Below, in pieces: positions 10,742 to 22,426 of a DNA stretch of 64,000 nucleotides; the stretch's first letter is position 1; each line of letters begins with the position of its first letter. A program made the translations under genes and the position numbers. Below the pieces are notes generated by a model that searched no databases, was not told the DNA's origin, and worked only from the letters and a program-made list of their open reading frames with translations. Source of the stretch: Haliotis asinina (lineage: Eukaryota > Mollusca > Gastropoda > Lepetellida > Haliotidae); contig NC_090291.1 in NCBI RefSeq assembly GCF_037392515.1, positions 12,270,001 through 12,334,000 of the forward strand. The letters are read 5' to 3'.

Positions 10742-10925
10742 TCGCCGCAGTAATCGAGTCTGGACAAGATAACCCAGTGGTAAACAGCATGAGCATCGAT
10801 CTACGTAACTGAGATACAATGATATGTGTCAGCACCTGATCCCTGACCACCCGATCCTGTAGTCGCTTCTTGCGACAAGTATATGGATTACCGAAGATCA
10901 GTTCTAACCCGGATCTTCACGGGTT
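10742..10925 (-). mobile_element. SINE-B, 3'-truncated
   Basis: The copy lies in reverse orientation: CGAGTCTGGAC near 10755 through CTTCACGGGT at 10924. The tail and the last ~45 bp of the body are absent. It lies 150 bp from an opposite-strand copy. A 151-codon frame starting at 10870 draws its first residues from this SINE and is not a gene. Confidence 0.78.
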
Positions 10926-11994
10926 GTTTGGTGAAAGGAACCATGACCAACATCAAACAGAACAGTTACCAGACATACTGCCATCAACAGAAAGCTCACT
11001 AATAATTATCTTGGTTTTTTCACGCTTAATGTCAAACTTCTTCACATCGCATTCAGCGTTCGAAATAATCGCCCCAGCGCCGGTTGCTACTGTATCGGCC
11101 AGGCAGTTTCAAATATTTGCAGGCCCTTGTGGCCTTCAGTCAACTGAAATCTTTCCCATACTGTTTTTCGTGATTAACGTTTGGCAATCTTTCACGATTC
11201 ATCCTGTTACAATACCTGTACAGTTTCACATCCTGGTAGTTCAGAGCTTACCCATTACTCCAGTCTTTAACAAACAAGAATTTCTCTCAGTGCCATGCAC
11301 GTCTTCCCTAAATGAAACGGTGTGAAACTGTAAAGTACACCGGTGTGGACAAAATGGACATGCAGATTTGATTCAGGGTCTGTTGATTTTAAGGCCTGCA
11401 GGCTCTGATGAGCAAACGGTAAAGTAAAGTATTGCAAACGCTGATCGCATGTCTTCCTCTTTGCCATGAGTCAGTTTGATTTATTTTTTGCTCAACGTTG
11501 AGTGATGACTGGTTGCTGTTGCTGTGCCCCATTATAGACTCGAAGTCCACCAACGTTACAAGCAAACGTTTCATCACTGGACTGTCAGCGTACCCGTTGC
11601 AATATTATAGATTGCTTAGATATAAACGACGCGGCATTGATATGTATCAGCACAGTACACAAGCCTCTCCACTTGAGAGAAACCCACAAATCCGTCGGTA
11701 TATGACCAGATGGTGGCCACATGAATATGTGCAAACATCTAGTTGCGCGTACAGCAACGGGCAATGGACAATGTACTATGCCTATGTGTTCTAGTTCTCC
11801 CAGCTGTGAATATTTACTTCGTAAAGACGGGAAAGCATCATTAACACGGTACGCCTAGTATCTGCCCGGAGAGTTGGGACTAACTATACGATGCGCCATT
11901 TGAGACTGACAATCAATAATCGAGGGAAAATCAAAATGCAGTTGCGCACTTGCTGATTTTTAGGACACTTTCCTGTTAGCAAAGTCACCACATT
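10926..11994. other. unassigned, non-coding
   Basis: Several frames of 60-100 codons occur on both strands (for example 11498-11794 +), none with a domain, codon bias or splice context that I could support. Confidence 0.35.
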
Positions 11995-12060
11995 CGAGGT
12001 TAAGAGGATAGAGCGTCTGTCCGATAGGCGGAAGCAGTTGGCGGGTTCGAACCAGATAAT
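11995..12060 (+). repeat. tRNA-like SINE head fragment
   Basis: A-box-like TTAAGAGGATAGAGCG is followed ~30 bp later by B-box-like GGCGGGTTCGAACC. The spacing suits a pol III promoter, but no complete tRNA fold is present. The downstream stretch to ~12250 may be its body, although I find no second copy here. Confidence 0.35.
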
Positions 12061-13340
12061 ATCGAAAGCCCTGAAAGATTATTGCAAATGGTGCATTGCA
12101 TCAAGGGACGGTTTGTTGGGAGTCAGTAGTCCTAGTTGATAATCTTTGAATCCAACGTCATGATATCTGTTTGGCTTCAGTCGGTATTTGTATGGGTTAG
12201 GACGAACAACAGTACTGCAATACTTTAATTTGCCAGTTGGCCACCAGGGCCTGTTGCCGCCTGCAGGCTTAAACACCTAATCCAACGACTCGTACCCTCT
12301 ACGCAGTTTCGCACTTTTTCTACAAAATCAACAAGCGAAGCCTCTGGCACACTGGGAAGGTTTTATTTGCTAAAGACGGGTAACAGTCCTACAGGCAAAG
12401 CGCTGAAATATCTCTACGTGAAACTGTAAGTTATCGTAATATGTTGGATAATGGGTGATTCTAGAACGTTCATAAAGAAAACGATTGTGGAAAAAGATTT
12501 CATTTTTATAAAAGATAGATAGTTTACTGAAGGCCGCAAGGATCTGCAAATACTTGAAGATGCTGATCCGATATGGCAACAACCGGCCCTGGAACGCAGC
12601 TGCTAAGAACGGTCCTTGAACGCTGTCGCTAACAGCCCTTGAAAGCAGACGCATGCACATCTGTATCCATCTATAAAAATGGAATAAACGATAATATCAG
12701 TTTCACCTCGTCTCCCGTTCGCAAAAAGAAATGGGAAAACAACATAAACAACATAAACAACATAACAGAAATAAAAGGAAACAAGAATAACCAAAGAAAA
12801 ATGTTTTAGTAAAACAAAATTATCAAGGATGTCCAATCATCTCGGTTTATTGTTTCACTACATATAAACTATTGGATGGTATTGCAGAATGACATTTTGA
12901 TAAAATTACATTTACCCGCAGAAATCATGTAAATTAAGAAAAATCCAAACGTCTTGGCAACAGGCATTCTACTATGTTATGGCATCCAATTGAAGCTCCT
13001 TACTGCTATGACGTTAGATATCAACATTGTACTTTAAGCCGCGTCGGGAGTGTGCCTGACACTGTGGCCACAACCAAAACCTTCTAGCTTGCGGTCTCAG
13101 AGTGTGGCAAACGATCTCCACCTTATTGTTGGGGGATTGGTCTCGTAATGATCTCGTAATTTGTCCTCGGCCTCGACGAACACAGTCTCCCATAGGGTAC
13201 ATCAAGTAGTATTCCCTCTGGTGGTGTTTTAAATTGCCCATACGATGGTCGTGTATACGAGCTCACGATGCTCCAAATTTTACACCCTCAACGGGTCCCA
13301 ATGGTTTTCATACCCACTGTACCAAACCTCAGAGAAATAA
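12061..13340. other. unassigned, non-coding
   Basis: Contains a short AACATAAAC repeat (about 12740-12765) and several unconvincing frames. No family recognised. Confidence 0.35.
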
Positions 13341-13351
13341 TGTCGCTAAGG

Positions 13352-13570
13352 TGTGTGTGTGTGCGTGTGCGTGTGTGTGTTTGTGTGTGTTTGTGTGTGT
13401 GTGTGCAGTTGAACGTTCTTGTGTGCGTAATACAGGAGGTAGACAGTCCGCACTTCCTCGCCACCCCCCCCCCCCCCCACCAATACACACACTCTCTCCC
13501 TGCTTGTGTGTGCGCGCGTGTGTGTGGCTGTGTATGTGTAATCGAACGTGCTTGTGTGCGTAATACAGAC
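13352..13570. repeat. GT/C-run simple-repeat cluster with a 134-bp duplication
   Basis: Interrupted (GT)n runs (13352-13405 and 13505-13540) flank a run of ~16 C (about 13464-13480). The phrase CTTGTGTGCGTAATACAG occurs at 13418 and 13552, 134 bp apart, so the block was duplicated. The four long overlapping frames across it are simple-repeat translations. Confidence 0.85.
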
Positions 13571-14365
13571 ATACGTACTGTTTCAAGCTCAAGCAGTAGG
13601 TAGGCATGCCCCTTCTCTACTCCACCCCTTCACACCCCCATCCTCACGACACACTCTCAGACATCTGTCCTCTTTCAGCTGACAACAAAACAGCTCCAAA
13701 TTGCTTCCGTATGTGTCTGTCAGCCCAGACTAAAACACATCATACGAGTCTCCAGTCGGATAAACTCCTTTTCCAAGTAGCCAAATAAACGCTGATTGGG
13801 ACAATAACAAGACGAGTTTCTCTTGAGCTTGATCAAAGTGTATAATTGTTCTAATGAATAATCCATCGATCAAGTCTCTGCAGAAATGCACTCTTTCTCT
13901 TATCACTCTTTCTGTCGGGAAAACCATAAATCTATCTGCTAATGGTTATAGGAGCTTGGCATTACTCCAAATGCCATGTAGGAATGGTCATCTAACTCAT
14001 AGTGGTCATTCCTTGTGTTTGATCACGGCCCTTGGTCACACAGATTGTTGTCCAGGCCGGTGCTGACCAACATAAATCCACTGATTTATGCACAAATATT
14101 GAGTGTATGTAACAATTAAACACCGATAGCGTAGAAAGGATAAGACGCATCTCCATAAAGTTCTTTTGTCTATGGATACCATAAGAGTTTGCAATAAACT
14201 ACATCATACATTCTTCTTCAGCTTTTCAATTTTACGTGTCTTATGAAAACGGGCAAATGTTTGCAGCATGAGGGGAAATCCGCGGGCTTAACATTTTTTT
14301 TTGATGTATGTCATTTCATAACAACAACAAAAATGCATAGAGAGATGCACATTATGTTTATTATA
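13571..14365. other. unassigned, non-coding
   Basis: No exon or repeat family recognised. Confidence 0.35.
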
Positions 14366-14425
14366 TGATGGTCTAGACTCGATTATTTACAGAGAGCAGT
14401 TATATATCTGAATAATTGCTGGGTT
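14366..14425 (+). mobile_element. SINE-B 3'-half fragment
   Basis: Only GTCTAGACTCGATTATTTAC and a decayed TGAATAATTGCTGGGT remain of the 3' half. Old copy. Confidence 0.5.
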
Positions 14426-14505
14426 CTGTGTTAGGCAACAAACAAGCAAAACCTGGTGTAACACTTCTGTTCCCTGGAACCAAACTTGTATCCTACGGTT
14501 TAATG

Positions 14506-15265
14506 TTCAAAGGTCACATGTAACAAAAAATCAACCATATTTAAAACACAGTCATCATGATATGTAAAATGCATTGCTGCTTATAAAACAGAATTATTAG
14601 CGTAAAATCGCAAATCAAAAGTGCAAAATGTTGTACTTGGGTTCACCTCCTCCCCACCGAAGCAGCCGCGATAGCGAACCAAGTCAGGGCCGGTGGGTGT
14701 GCACTCAAGTGTAACGAAGCCTTTTCATTAGCCACTGGTTCATTTGCCGATACGCTCAGCCGGCTCTTTGTTTGTGGCTTATAAGCCCGATAGGTTTTAT
14801 ACATGTATTTCAAATTGAATGTGGTCAGTGATTGAAGTTCTGCATTGTATACTGACATTAGTAGACAGGCCGGCAGAGAGTTTTCTAGGTGACATAAGCT
14901 GCTTATCACAATCAACATGTTTTTGTTTATGTAAGGAGTAGATACTTTACTTGTTTGTGTACACAACCAAGATAAGACTACTGCTCACAACCTCTAACTC
15001 CGGAGAGACATGCTGTTTCAAGGTCTGCAAACCTATCCACTGCGCATGCGTTATGATCGCAGCGCAGCATAACTGTTGAAACCACTCCCACCCAACGCTG
15101 GGGGAAAAATAGTGAATCGTTTCAACACCGATTTAGCGGGCTATATTTCATCGCGCTTTTCAACTTTATAGGTTGAATTGGCATTTTTGATGATTTGTTT
15201 CTTACGTACATACTGAAAGATATCACAATCTGCAAAGTTGTGTTTTTATTGCATGTGACCTTTAA
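14506..15265. mobile_element. ~760-bp non-autonomous DNA transposon (MITE)
   Basis: The ends are inverted copies of each other: TTCAAAGGTCACATGTAAC from 14506 and its near complement ending GCATGTGACCTTTAA at 15265, about 24 bp with two differences. No transposase lies between them. A 107-codon minus-strand frame (14643-14966) has no transposase features. The flanks are TTCA and TAAA, possibly a decayed TTAA target, so the superfamily is not assigned. Confidence 0.55.
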
Positions 15266-15779
15266 ATAAGATAAGGTGCATCGGAATTGAGCCACGGGTC
15301 ATTTACATGACTGAACTTGACCGTAATGTTCCGGCTAATCATAAGTACATAATGCTATGTGATTCCATTAACGATCTGTTTATCAGTTTACGAAGGTCGC
15401 CAGAGCGATGGTGAGTCACAGAGACACGCGACAAAGCAAGGTCAAGATCAGCCTTGACGCTATTGCTTCTTCTGCTGATTCTCGTGTAGCGTTTCTCTGG
15501 AATATACTCTTGTGGTAGTGAGGGGGTGGGAACAACAGGTTATGAAAGCCCAACACATGGTATCAGAGAGCGTGTGATTATTTAAATGAGTTTATGAAAA
15601 CAGCTTTCATCGAAGGACGTGCTGATGAACTTGAATCTTGTATATATCTGTGTGGCTATATCGATGTGGGGATGAAATGTGATAGCAGCCTTCAAGAATC
15701 ATACAAACTGTCATTATAGCGTTTGAGGGTTAGGCTACACAACACTGCTTCTGCATTGCGAAGTGAACATGTGTCTTCC
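15266..15779. other. unassigned, non-coding
   Basis: No exon or repeat family recognised. Confidence 0.35.
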
Positions 15780-17040
15780 GGCTGTGTGTGTGGATGTGCG
15801 GATGTTGGGCTATTCTAAGCTATGCTGGTTTTAAATACACATTAAACGCCTGTGTAAATAGGGCTGTTGTACATAAATCTGTTTTATGTAAGGAGATGCA
15901 CGTGTGTGTAAGGCCATACTACATAACACCGCTTCATACCATGCTTAAGGCTATTCACACAATGTCGGTTTTCAACACTAATAACACGGGTATGTATGTA
16001 CGGTTGTTGCAAACACATTGTGTGTACGCACGTGCATGTGGTTGTACTAAATAATTGCTGTTTAAATAACATAGTGAAGTGTGCGTACGTGTGTGGTGCT
16101 TTTAAAACAGTTTTATATGGCGAACTGTACATGTGTATGTATGTAGGTATATCTTGGATAACGCCGGGTTCACATCGCGAAATGTGTGGTGGGCAAATAA
16201 CGTCAAGATTATCATGGTGCTCATTAAGCCTGAGTTCAGTTCCTTCGCTGCTGTTAGCAATTTTGACATCACCCCCGTGCTTGTATATTCACAGTAGCTG
16301 TTAATCCTTTTCGGGATGGTGGCAAAACGAGGATAAACCATTCTAAATAATGATAGATTTATATTGATTGAGTGAGTTTAGTTTTACGCCGCACTCAGCA
16401 ATATTCCAGCTACATGGCGGCGGTCTGGAAATAATCGAGTCTGGACCAGACAACCCAGTGATCAACAACATGACCATCGATCTGCGCAATTGGGAACCGA
16501 TGACATGAGTCAACCAAGTCAGCAAGCCTGACCACTCGATCCCGTTAGTCGCCTCTTACGACAAGCATAGTCGCTAGATTTATATTGGAAAGTGTACGCG
16601 TGTGCTTGAAAGGATATTTGACGGTTTTATATCGTGGTGTGGGCTATTATAAATAAAGCCAGTTTTATATACTAGTAGCTTGTGTGTCTATATAGAGAAT
16701 ACTAAACTATGTGTAATATCATATTTATTAAAGGAGTGAAGCTTTCGCTCGTTAGATACCAAACAATTCACTCGTTTTACAAATATGGTGTTACACGGGA
16801 CATAATTTAGTATTATATTTATTACTCATCCAACATTAGCAAAATAATATCGAGCTAAGTATTTCTTTCCTAAGAACGGGTGTGGTGACTCTCAGCTTTC
16901 TGCAAATCAAGAAAGGTCTATTACTGTTGTCACAGGTATAAGCATTGTGACGTCATAAATGCGGGTTTTATTTCGTAGAGTAAACGCGCGTGTTGGACTA
17001 TACTAAATGATGGGAGTTTTTCCATAGGGAAGTGTACTCT
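15780..17040. repeat. degenerate GTGTGCGTACGTGTG / GGCTATACTAAAT repeat field
   Basis: Diverged units of roughly 70-100 bp recur near 15790, 15890, 16000, 16080, 16590 and 16980. Each pairs a GTGTACG-type stretch with a following CTATACTAAATAA and GTTTTATATA. A SINE-B insertion at 16367-16574 splits the field, so the field is older than that insertion. Confidence 0.45.
16367..16574 (-). mobile_element. SINE-B, 5'-truncated, with 13-bp target duplication
   Basis: The copy is bounded by the exact direct repeat TAGATTTATATTG (16354-16366 and 16575-16587). Read on the minus strand it starts inside the head (CGACTATGCTTGTCGTAAG) and runs to the ACTC tail. 5' truncation with a 13-bp duplication is what LINE-driven target-primed reverse transcription leaves. 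Confidence 0.92.
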
Positions 17041-17964
17041 GTATCTGATATTCCAAATAATGATTATAATTTGAGACAAGAAGACATTTTGAATCTACTG
17101 GATCGAGTTGAAATCTTTGAATCCATATCTGAGCACTCACGGCAACAGACGTGAGTAATAAACGGGGGATATCTGTCTTATGCTTATGTTGCATAAACAC
17201 AACGACTGACGTCTGTCCATGTACGCTGATTTCACAGCGTATGTCTGTCCCTATGACTATGACGTCAAACTTACAACAATCAACATCACAAGCACGTACA
17301 GATTGTTGACAAGCTAAGAATCAAAACTGAAACATATGTAAGACAGGATTCACGATTTAGTGAATGAGGTAACTCTAATTTCAGACCTGTGACCCATAAT
17401 CTCGGGCAACCGTGCTCTTTTCAAAACAGACAGATTTCGAATTATGCAACTTTTAGATACATTGCGAGTATACTTATAGCCTGTTTGCAGTGACGACATA
17501 CGGAAGAATTTCAATTTAAACAAAAAAGTAAATGGAATGAACTTTAAAAACCTTAAAAAGTTGTTTATCAAACGACCATAGTTAGAAATCTCTATTATCG
17601 GTTTGTTTTACTAGGGTTCGGGTACTAAATGAAACACAGAGTACAAGCAGTGTTGTTCGAAGTTAACGCTCATCACGCACCGCACCGCGACTACAGTTCT
17701 TCTACCCTTGCACAAACCTGTAATAGCTAGTTATGATGCCAATCCTGCAAACGGCGTGGATTAGAATTCCTACCCGTCCCCCTTCCCCACCGTTAACCAC
17801 GCTTGCTGTTTTCACGCATGTCATCGAGTCCTATTTGAGATCGATGCTCATTGCATCGGTCACTTGAAAAAAACAAACTTTTGTGTATTCCAATATCTGG
17901 AATCTGTATTCAGATATTGCTTGTTGTTGTGTTAACGAACAAAACAACACATCTCACTTTCAAG
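17041..17964. other. unassigned, non-coding
   Basis: No exon or repeat family recognised. Confidence 0.35.
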
Positions 17965-17977
17965 TCTTCAGAGAAAT

Positions 17978-18248
17978 GAGTGAGTGAGTGAGTTTAGTTT
18001 TACGCGGCACTCAGCAATATTCCAGCTACATGGCGGCGGTCTGGAAATAATCGAGTCTGGACCGGACAATCCAGTGATCAACAACATGAACATCCATCTG
18101 CGCAATTGGGAACCGATGACATGAGTCAACCAAGTCAGCGAGCCTGACCAATCGATCCCGTTAGTCGCCTCTTACGACAAGCATAGTAGCCTTTTATGGA
18201 AAGTATGGGTTGCTGAAGACCTATTCTACCCCGGGACATTCACGGGTC
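17978..18248 (-). mobile_element. SINE-B, full-length reference copy with target duplication
   Basis: A 271-bp copy lies between exact 13-bp direct repeats TCTTCAGAGAAAT (17965-17977 and 18249-18261), which defines both ends of the family. On the minus strand the 5' end is GACCCGTGAATGTCCCGGGG and the 3' end is GCCGCGTAAAACTAAACTCA followed by four ACTC repeats. A B-box-like GGTTCCCAATT is present, but I see no convincing A box, so the promoter type is uncertain. Confidence 0.95.
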
Positions 18249-18603
18249 TCTTCAGAGAAATACATTGTTCTAGATCAAAAGAATAGGTGGATGCTCATGA
18301 TATCAGTCACTTGAAGTTAAGACTCACGTAAATTCAAATACTGAAGTGTTGCTCAGTGTGGCGTTATATAAAAACCCCAAAGTTCTGATTGTCTTGTAAA
18401 GAAGAGAGGGAACAAAAAGTTGACTCCGTACGTCGTGCATGACCCGCACCAGATTGCGTGCCCGCAGAATAGCGCTGTGAGTCGTTGGCACTGCTTGCAG
18501 GGCGTGAATCATAGGAATAGTTGCTGACAAACAAGCCAAGGACATTAATATACTGGAGTTTGGCGCTAGCTTAGACTGCACAACAAGTTATGGCCATGTA
18601 GAT

Positions 18604-18752
18604 TGAGTTAGTGAGTCAGTGAGTTGGGTTTTACGCCGGTTGCAGTAACACTCTAGAAATGGGCATCACATATAGTACCCATGTGGGGAATCGAACCCGA
18701 GTCTTCGGCATGGCCAGCAAACGCTTTAACCACTGTGTTATGCCTCCGTCCC
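18604..18752 (-). mobile_element. SINE-A, nearly complete
   Basis: Minus-strand order: GACGGAGGCATAACACAGTG (head), GTTAAAGCGTTTGCTGG, the B box GGTTCGATTCCCC, ACATGGGTACTATATGTGAT, then a shortened middle and CAACTCACTGACTCACTAAC tail. The middle lacks the usual TTTCTGGTGTCC stretch, an internal deletion of ~25 bp. Confidence 0.85.
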
Positions 18753-18759
18753 AGGGACA

Positions 18760-19441
18760 CTGGGAGGTGCCCACGTTGTAGATCTTCAGTGTACATTGAA
18801 CGTTGGATATGAGGAGATCAGTGGGACCACTAATCTTATTTCGTTACAACCATAGATCATTACATGCATTTTGACTAAATTTACAGTAACTGCCAAGGGC
18901 AAATAAATACTTTACTTTACAGGTCAGAATGTCACGAGTGTGTTCTATATAAAAGTAGATTATAAATGTTCCAAAAACTGAATAACTGAAATCAAACATG
19001 ATTTTATGTCTCGGTCGATATCTTCATCATTGGCTGTGACCCTAGTCCTCATCTTTGGCCAATCGATTTCTAACCTCAGTGGAGCTGGTGTTTTCACACC
19101 TGTTTCTTTTAGATTCTTATTTATTTGATTCATTTCTATAGATAAGCCATGGACTGCCAATCATTTGCCTGTAGAATGCATTTCGATTACGACTTCGTCA
19201 GGGTAATGTCTTTGAGTACTATCAATGTACTGAGAGTATCACGAAAAACACATTCGAGTGACTTATGGTTGTCGTTGATGTGGAATATATCTGTGACCTA
19301 TAAAGTACGTGTAGTTACTGAACAATAAATTCCCTGACCGGAGTCAGGTACGGTAACATCATAATGCTTTATCTAACAGCATTGTGTACAGGAAGCAATA
19401 CAGTATATAATAGCATACATACATTGTGTACCTACATAACA
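18760..19441. other. unassigned, non-coding
   Basis: A 66-codon minus-strand frame (18960-19160) has no recognisable domain. Nothing else seen. Confidence 0.35.
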
Positions 19442-19542
19442 GACCCGTGAAGGTTCCGGGGTATAATAGGTCTTCAGCAACCCATGCTTGCCATAAAAGG
19501 CGACTATGCTTATCATAAGAAGAGACTAACGGGATCGGGTGG
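19442..19542 (+). mobile_element. SINE-B head fragment
   Basis: Well-kept head from GACCCGTGAAGGTTCCGGGG to ACGGGATCGGGTGG. It ends abruptly, with the 3' two thirds missing. Loss of the 3' side is not explained by normal 5' truncation and points to a later deletion or rearrangement. Confidence 0.8.
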
Positions 19543-19707
19543 AAGTGGACAAGTGGAAACGTTGGTCATCTGGATTGCAAAAAGCGCTGTATTCGGACAG
19601 CTGTTCCCCATGGACTAGCTTACTTGAAACAATGACACAAATGAGGATTGATAACAAAACTGTTAAATTAGAAATATGCTTGGCGATAGCGATGTATCAG
19701 TTTTAGT

Positions 19708-20022
19708 CGATGGATTTACAGTCAGTAAATTGTATTGAAATGGGTTTACAGTCAGTAAATTGCATTGAATTGTATACAGACAGTATATTGTGTTGAAATG
19801 GGTTTACAGACACCAAATTGTATTGATATGGGTTTACAGACACTAAATAGTATTGACATGTGTTTACAGTCCACGAATTGTATCGGCATGAATTTACAGT
19901 GAGTGAATTGTATTGAAAATAGTTTACAGTCAGTAAATTGTATTGAAATATGTTTACAGACAGCAAGTTATATTGAAAAGGGTTCACGGTCAGTGGTTTA
20001 CAGTGAGTGAATTGTATTGTGA
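19708..20022. repeat. 30-bp minisatellite, ~10 diverged copies
   Basis: The unit GGTTTACAGTCAGTAAATTG plus TATTGAAAT recurs every 30 bp, with variants CAGACA, CACCAA and GTGAGTG. Since 30 is a multiple of three, the minus strand reads as a 10-residue repeat (VNPFQYNLLS type) in a 145-codon frame. This follows from the period and is not a gene. Confidence 0.85.
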
Positions 20023-20029
20023 ATAATTG

Positions 20030-21070
20030 TGAACTGGTTTTAATTGCTTTTTTGAATAGGGTTTGCCTACGCCTCCATACCCAAACAGTAAAAATGCTTT
20101 CTATGGCCCTGGACAATTGTGATCCTGGTCTCTTACTCAATAGCTGTCTGGGTTAGACTCTTATGTCTCCATCCATACATTAACCCTCTTTCTGGGAAGT
20201 CTTGTATGATCCATGTGCACAGGTGCACAGAGCGGCGTTCCTTGTTAAAACCATTCTGGCAGGGTCCTGAATCGCCAACGTTGCCTGAACGTGACATGTT
20301 TACCATCAAGCAGAGGTGAAGAATACACATGCTTGTCCTCAGCTGCAAGTCTGTTTTTTTATTATTTAGAAAACAGCATATCTTAGGATCGAGGAAGAGT
20401 ACGAACTGACATAGGCTATTATTACCCAATGTCATTTCTGTAATTGTGAAACATAAAGTCGAATCTCTTGTGTCGATCGCATTTCTCTTTCCCTGCCTAT
20501 TTCCTTATATTTATCATTATTTCTATGCTGACGGATGTGTCGAACACTCTCATAGGAACTGTTCCCTTGGTCTTGGTCTTGACGAGTTCGACACAAAGGG
20601 GTTTATATTCTTTTAGGAAAAATAGGGGGACCAGAAGTGTCAACTGGATAGGAATTATAAGTGTTAACGAACATTTCAAAGACAGATATCATATGAACGC
20701 ACCACCATTTCTCTCTATCACCACCCCTAAACATAACACGTGAGGTGAACGTGCAGTAACCCTATGCACGTGCATGCAGTGTCATTCGTAATTTCTGCCG
20801 GTTTTCAGGAAGGTGTAAATCACTGTAGATCACTGGAAACCATTAATTTTGGCAGTCATCTTGCAACATCCAGTTGATTGTGTTTCTTTCTAGACGTTTA
20901 TTGTTTGAAAATGAAAATGGCGCAGATGCACATTTCACGTCATAAAACATTCATCTCTCAAGAATGATTATTCTACAAACAACCATGGTCATGGGAAGTG
21001 TAAGTGGCGATGCCCTCTCAAAACATTCATTATTATCATATCAACATTTTTTTTTACTCTGATAATTATA
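20030..21070. other. unassigned, non-coding
   Basis: No exon or repeat recognised. Overlapping frames at 20119-20743 lack domains. Confidence 0.35.
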
Positions 21071-21072
21071 TA

Positions 21073-22426
21073 CTACCGACAAGAAATAAGGGAACTAATG
21101 AAATAATAGCGAATTTGAAACTGCTTTAAATATCCACTAAATCAATTTTAGGCGTCAAGTTCGATATCTGGTGTGTCCATCATGTTGGGCAACACATTCA
21201 CGGTACCTTGATGGCATGCTGCTAATCAATTTCCGGATGGTTGCCCGTGGTATTGCCCGCCATTCCTCTTGGAGAGCTGCACAAGCTGGGCCAGGTTGGC
21301 GGGTCCTGGGTCCCTGGCGTACACCCTTCGACCAAGAACGTCCCAGAGATGTTCAGTTGGGGACAGGTCTGGCGACTTAGAGGGCCAGTCCAATGTCTGG
21401 ATACCTTCTTGTCGGAGATAAGCGGAGACAATTCGGGCCCGATGTGTTCTGGCATTATCATCTTGGAATACAAAATTTCGGCCGATAACTCTAGCCAATG
21501 GAGCCACAACAGGACGCAATATTTGGTCAACGTATCGCTGACCAGTCATGGCTCCGTTAATGATGACCAAATCTGATCGTCTGTCATGTGTAATCCCACC
21601 AGACACCATGACACTATCACCTCCATATCAATCATGGTCAAGAATTGCTGTTCTGGCATATCGCTCCCCGCTCCGACGCCAACAACGTTTTCTGCCATCT
21701 GTGAATCGTAGGCAAAACCTTGACTCATCAGAGAACATGGTGTAACGCCAGTGGCGCATAGCCCGTCCCTGATGCTGCCTAGCCCATGCCAGTCTTTGGC
21801 GCTTATGGTGAACTGAAAGAGTGACACCCTTAAAAGGCCGTCTTGCTTTCAGACGAGCTTGATAGAGTCGGTTTTTAACGGTTGAGGTTGAAATGCGTCT
21901 TCCAGTGAGTGTGCGGAATTCTCTGTTGATGGCAGGGGCCGATTTAAACCTATCGCCTAGAGCAATTAACGTAATGAGACGATCCTGTCGTGGTGTCGTT
22001 GATTTTGGTCTACCACGCCCAGGTCTCGTTGCAACTACACCCGTTTGACGGTACTTATCCCACAGGCGTGAAATTACACTTTTTGATTTACCCATCTGCC
22101 GGGCAACTTCACATAATGATGCCCCCCACCCCCCCACCCCCTCTATCATCCCCACAATTCTCCATTTTGTTGCTTCACCGAGATACTGCCTTGGAGGCAT
22201 TTCTGTCAGTAAGTGTCAATCTCTATTGCATTAGTGATTGCGACTTCTCCAGTACATTTACAGGAGTTAACTTCTGTATGCACGTGTAGCACGTGCTGGG
22301 CATGCATTATGCGAAATTCCATTGTCATTGGATGTTGTGTTTGGGAGATACGCCACGATAACGGACCCAGTCACAGTCAAAGTCATCTACATTCAATTTC
22401 TTAGTTCCCTTATTTACTGTCGGTAG
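21073..22426 (-). mobile_element. Tc1-like transposon, 1354 bp, both ends intact
   Basis: Terminal inverted repeats of ~27 bp begin CTACCGACA and include AAATAAGGGAACTAA on both sides. TA dinucleotides flank the element (21071-21072 and 22427-22428), the standard Tc1/mariner target duplication. The length matches the family. A single transposase frame fills the minus strand. It stands alone with no related intact copy in the window. Confidence 0.95.
21155..22200 (-). pseudogene. Tc1-like transposase (DD34E), two lesions
   Basis: The protein would cut and paste its own element. From MPPRQYLGEATKW the first ~110 residues hold two helix-turn-helix segments (SKSVISRLWDKYRQTG) and the GRGRPKSTTPRQDR linker, an AT-hook-like GRPR motif. 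The catalytic triad is visible: D in FSDESRF, D in FQDDNARTH, and E in SPTEHLWD, with 34 residues between the last two. Two lesions break the frame. One is a TGA (complement of 21628-21630) after LDHD, where relatives usually have R, which fits CpG decay of CGA. The other is a 1-base deletion near 21276, after which the C-terminus continues in another frame to a stop at 21155. Domain order and length (~348 codons) are otherwise normal. Inactive but young. Confidence 0.93.

Noticed and set aside
10870..11325. 151-codon frame on the + strand
   Set aside because: Its first ~20 residues come from an inverted SINE-B copy; the rest has no recognisable domain or splice context.
13234..13607. Cys/Val- and His/Thr-rich frames of ~90-110 codons
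   Set aside because: They come from interrupted GT and C runs.
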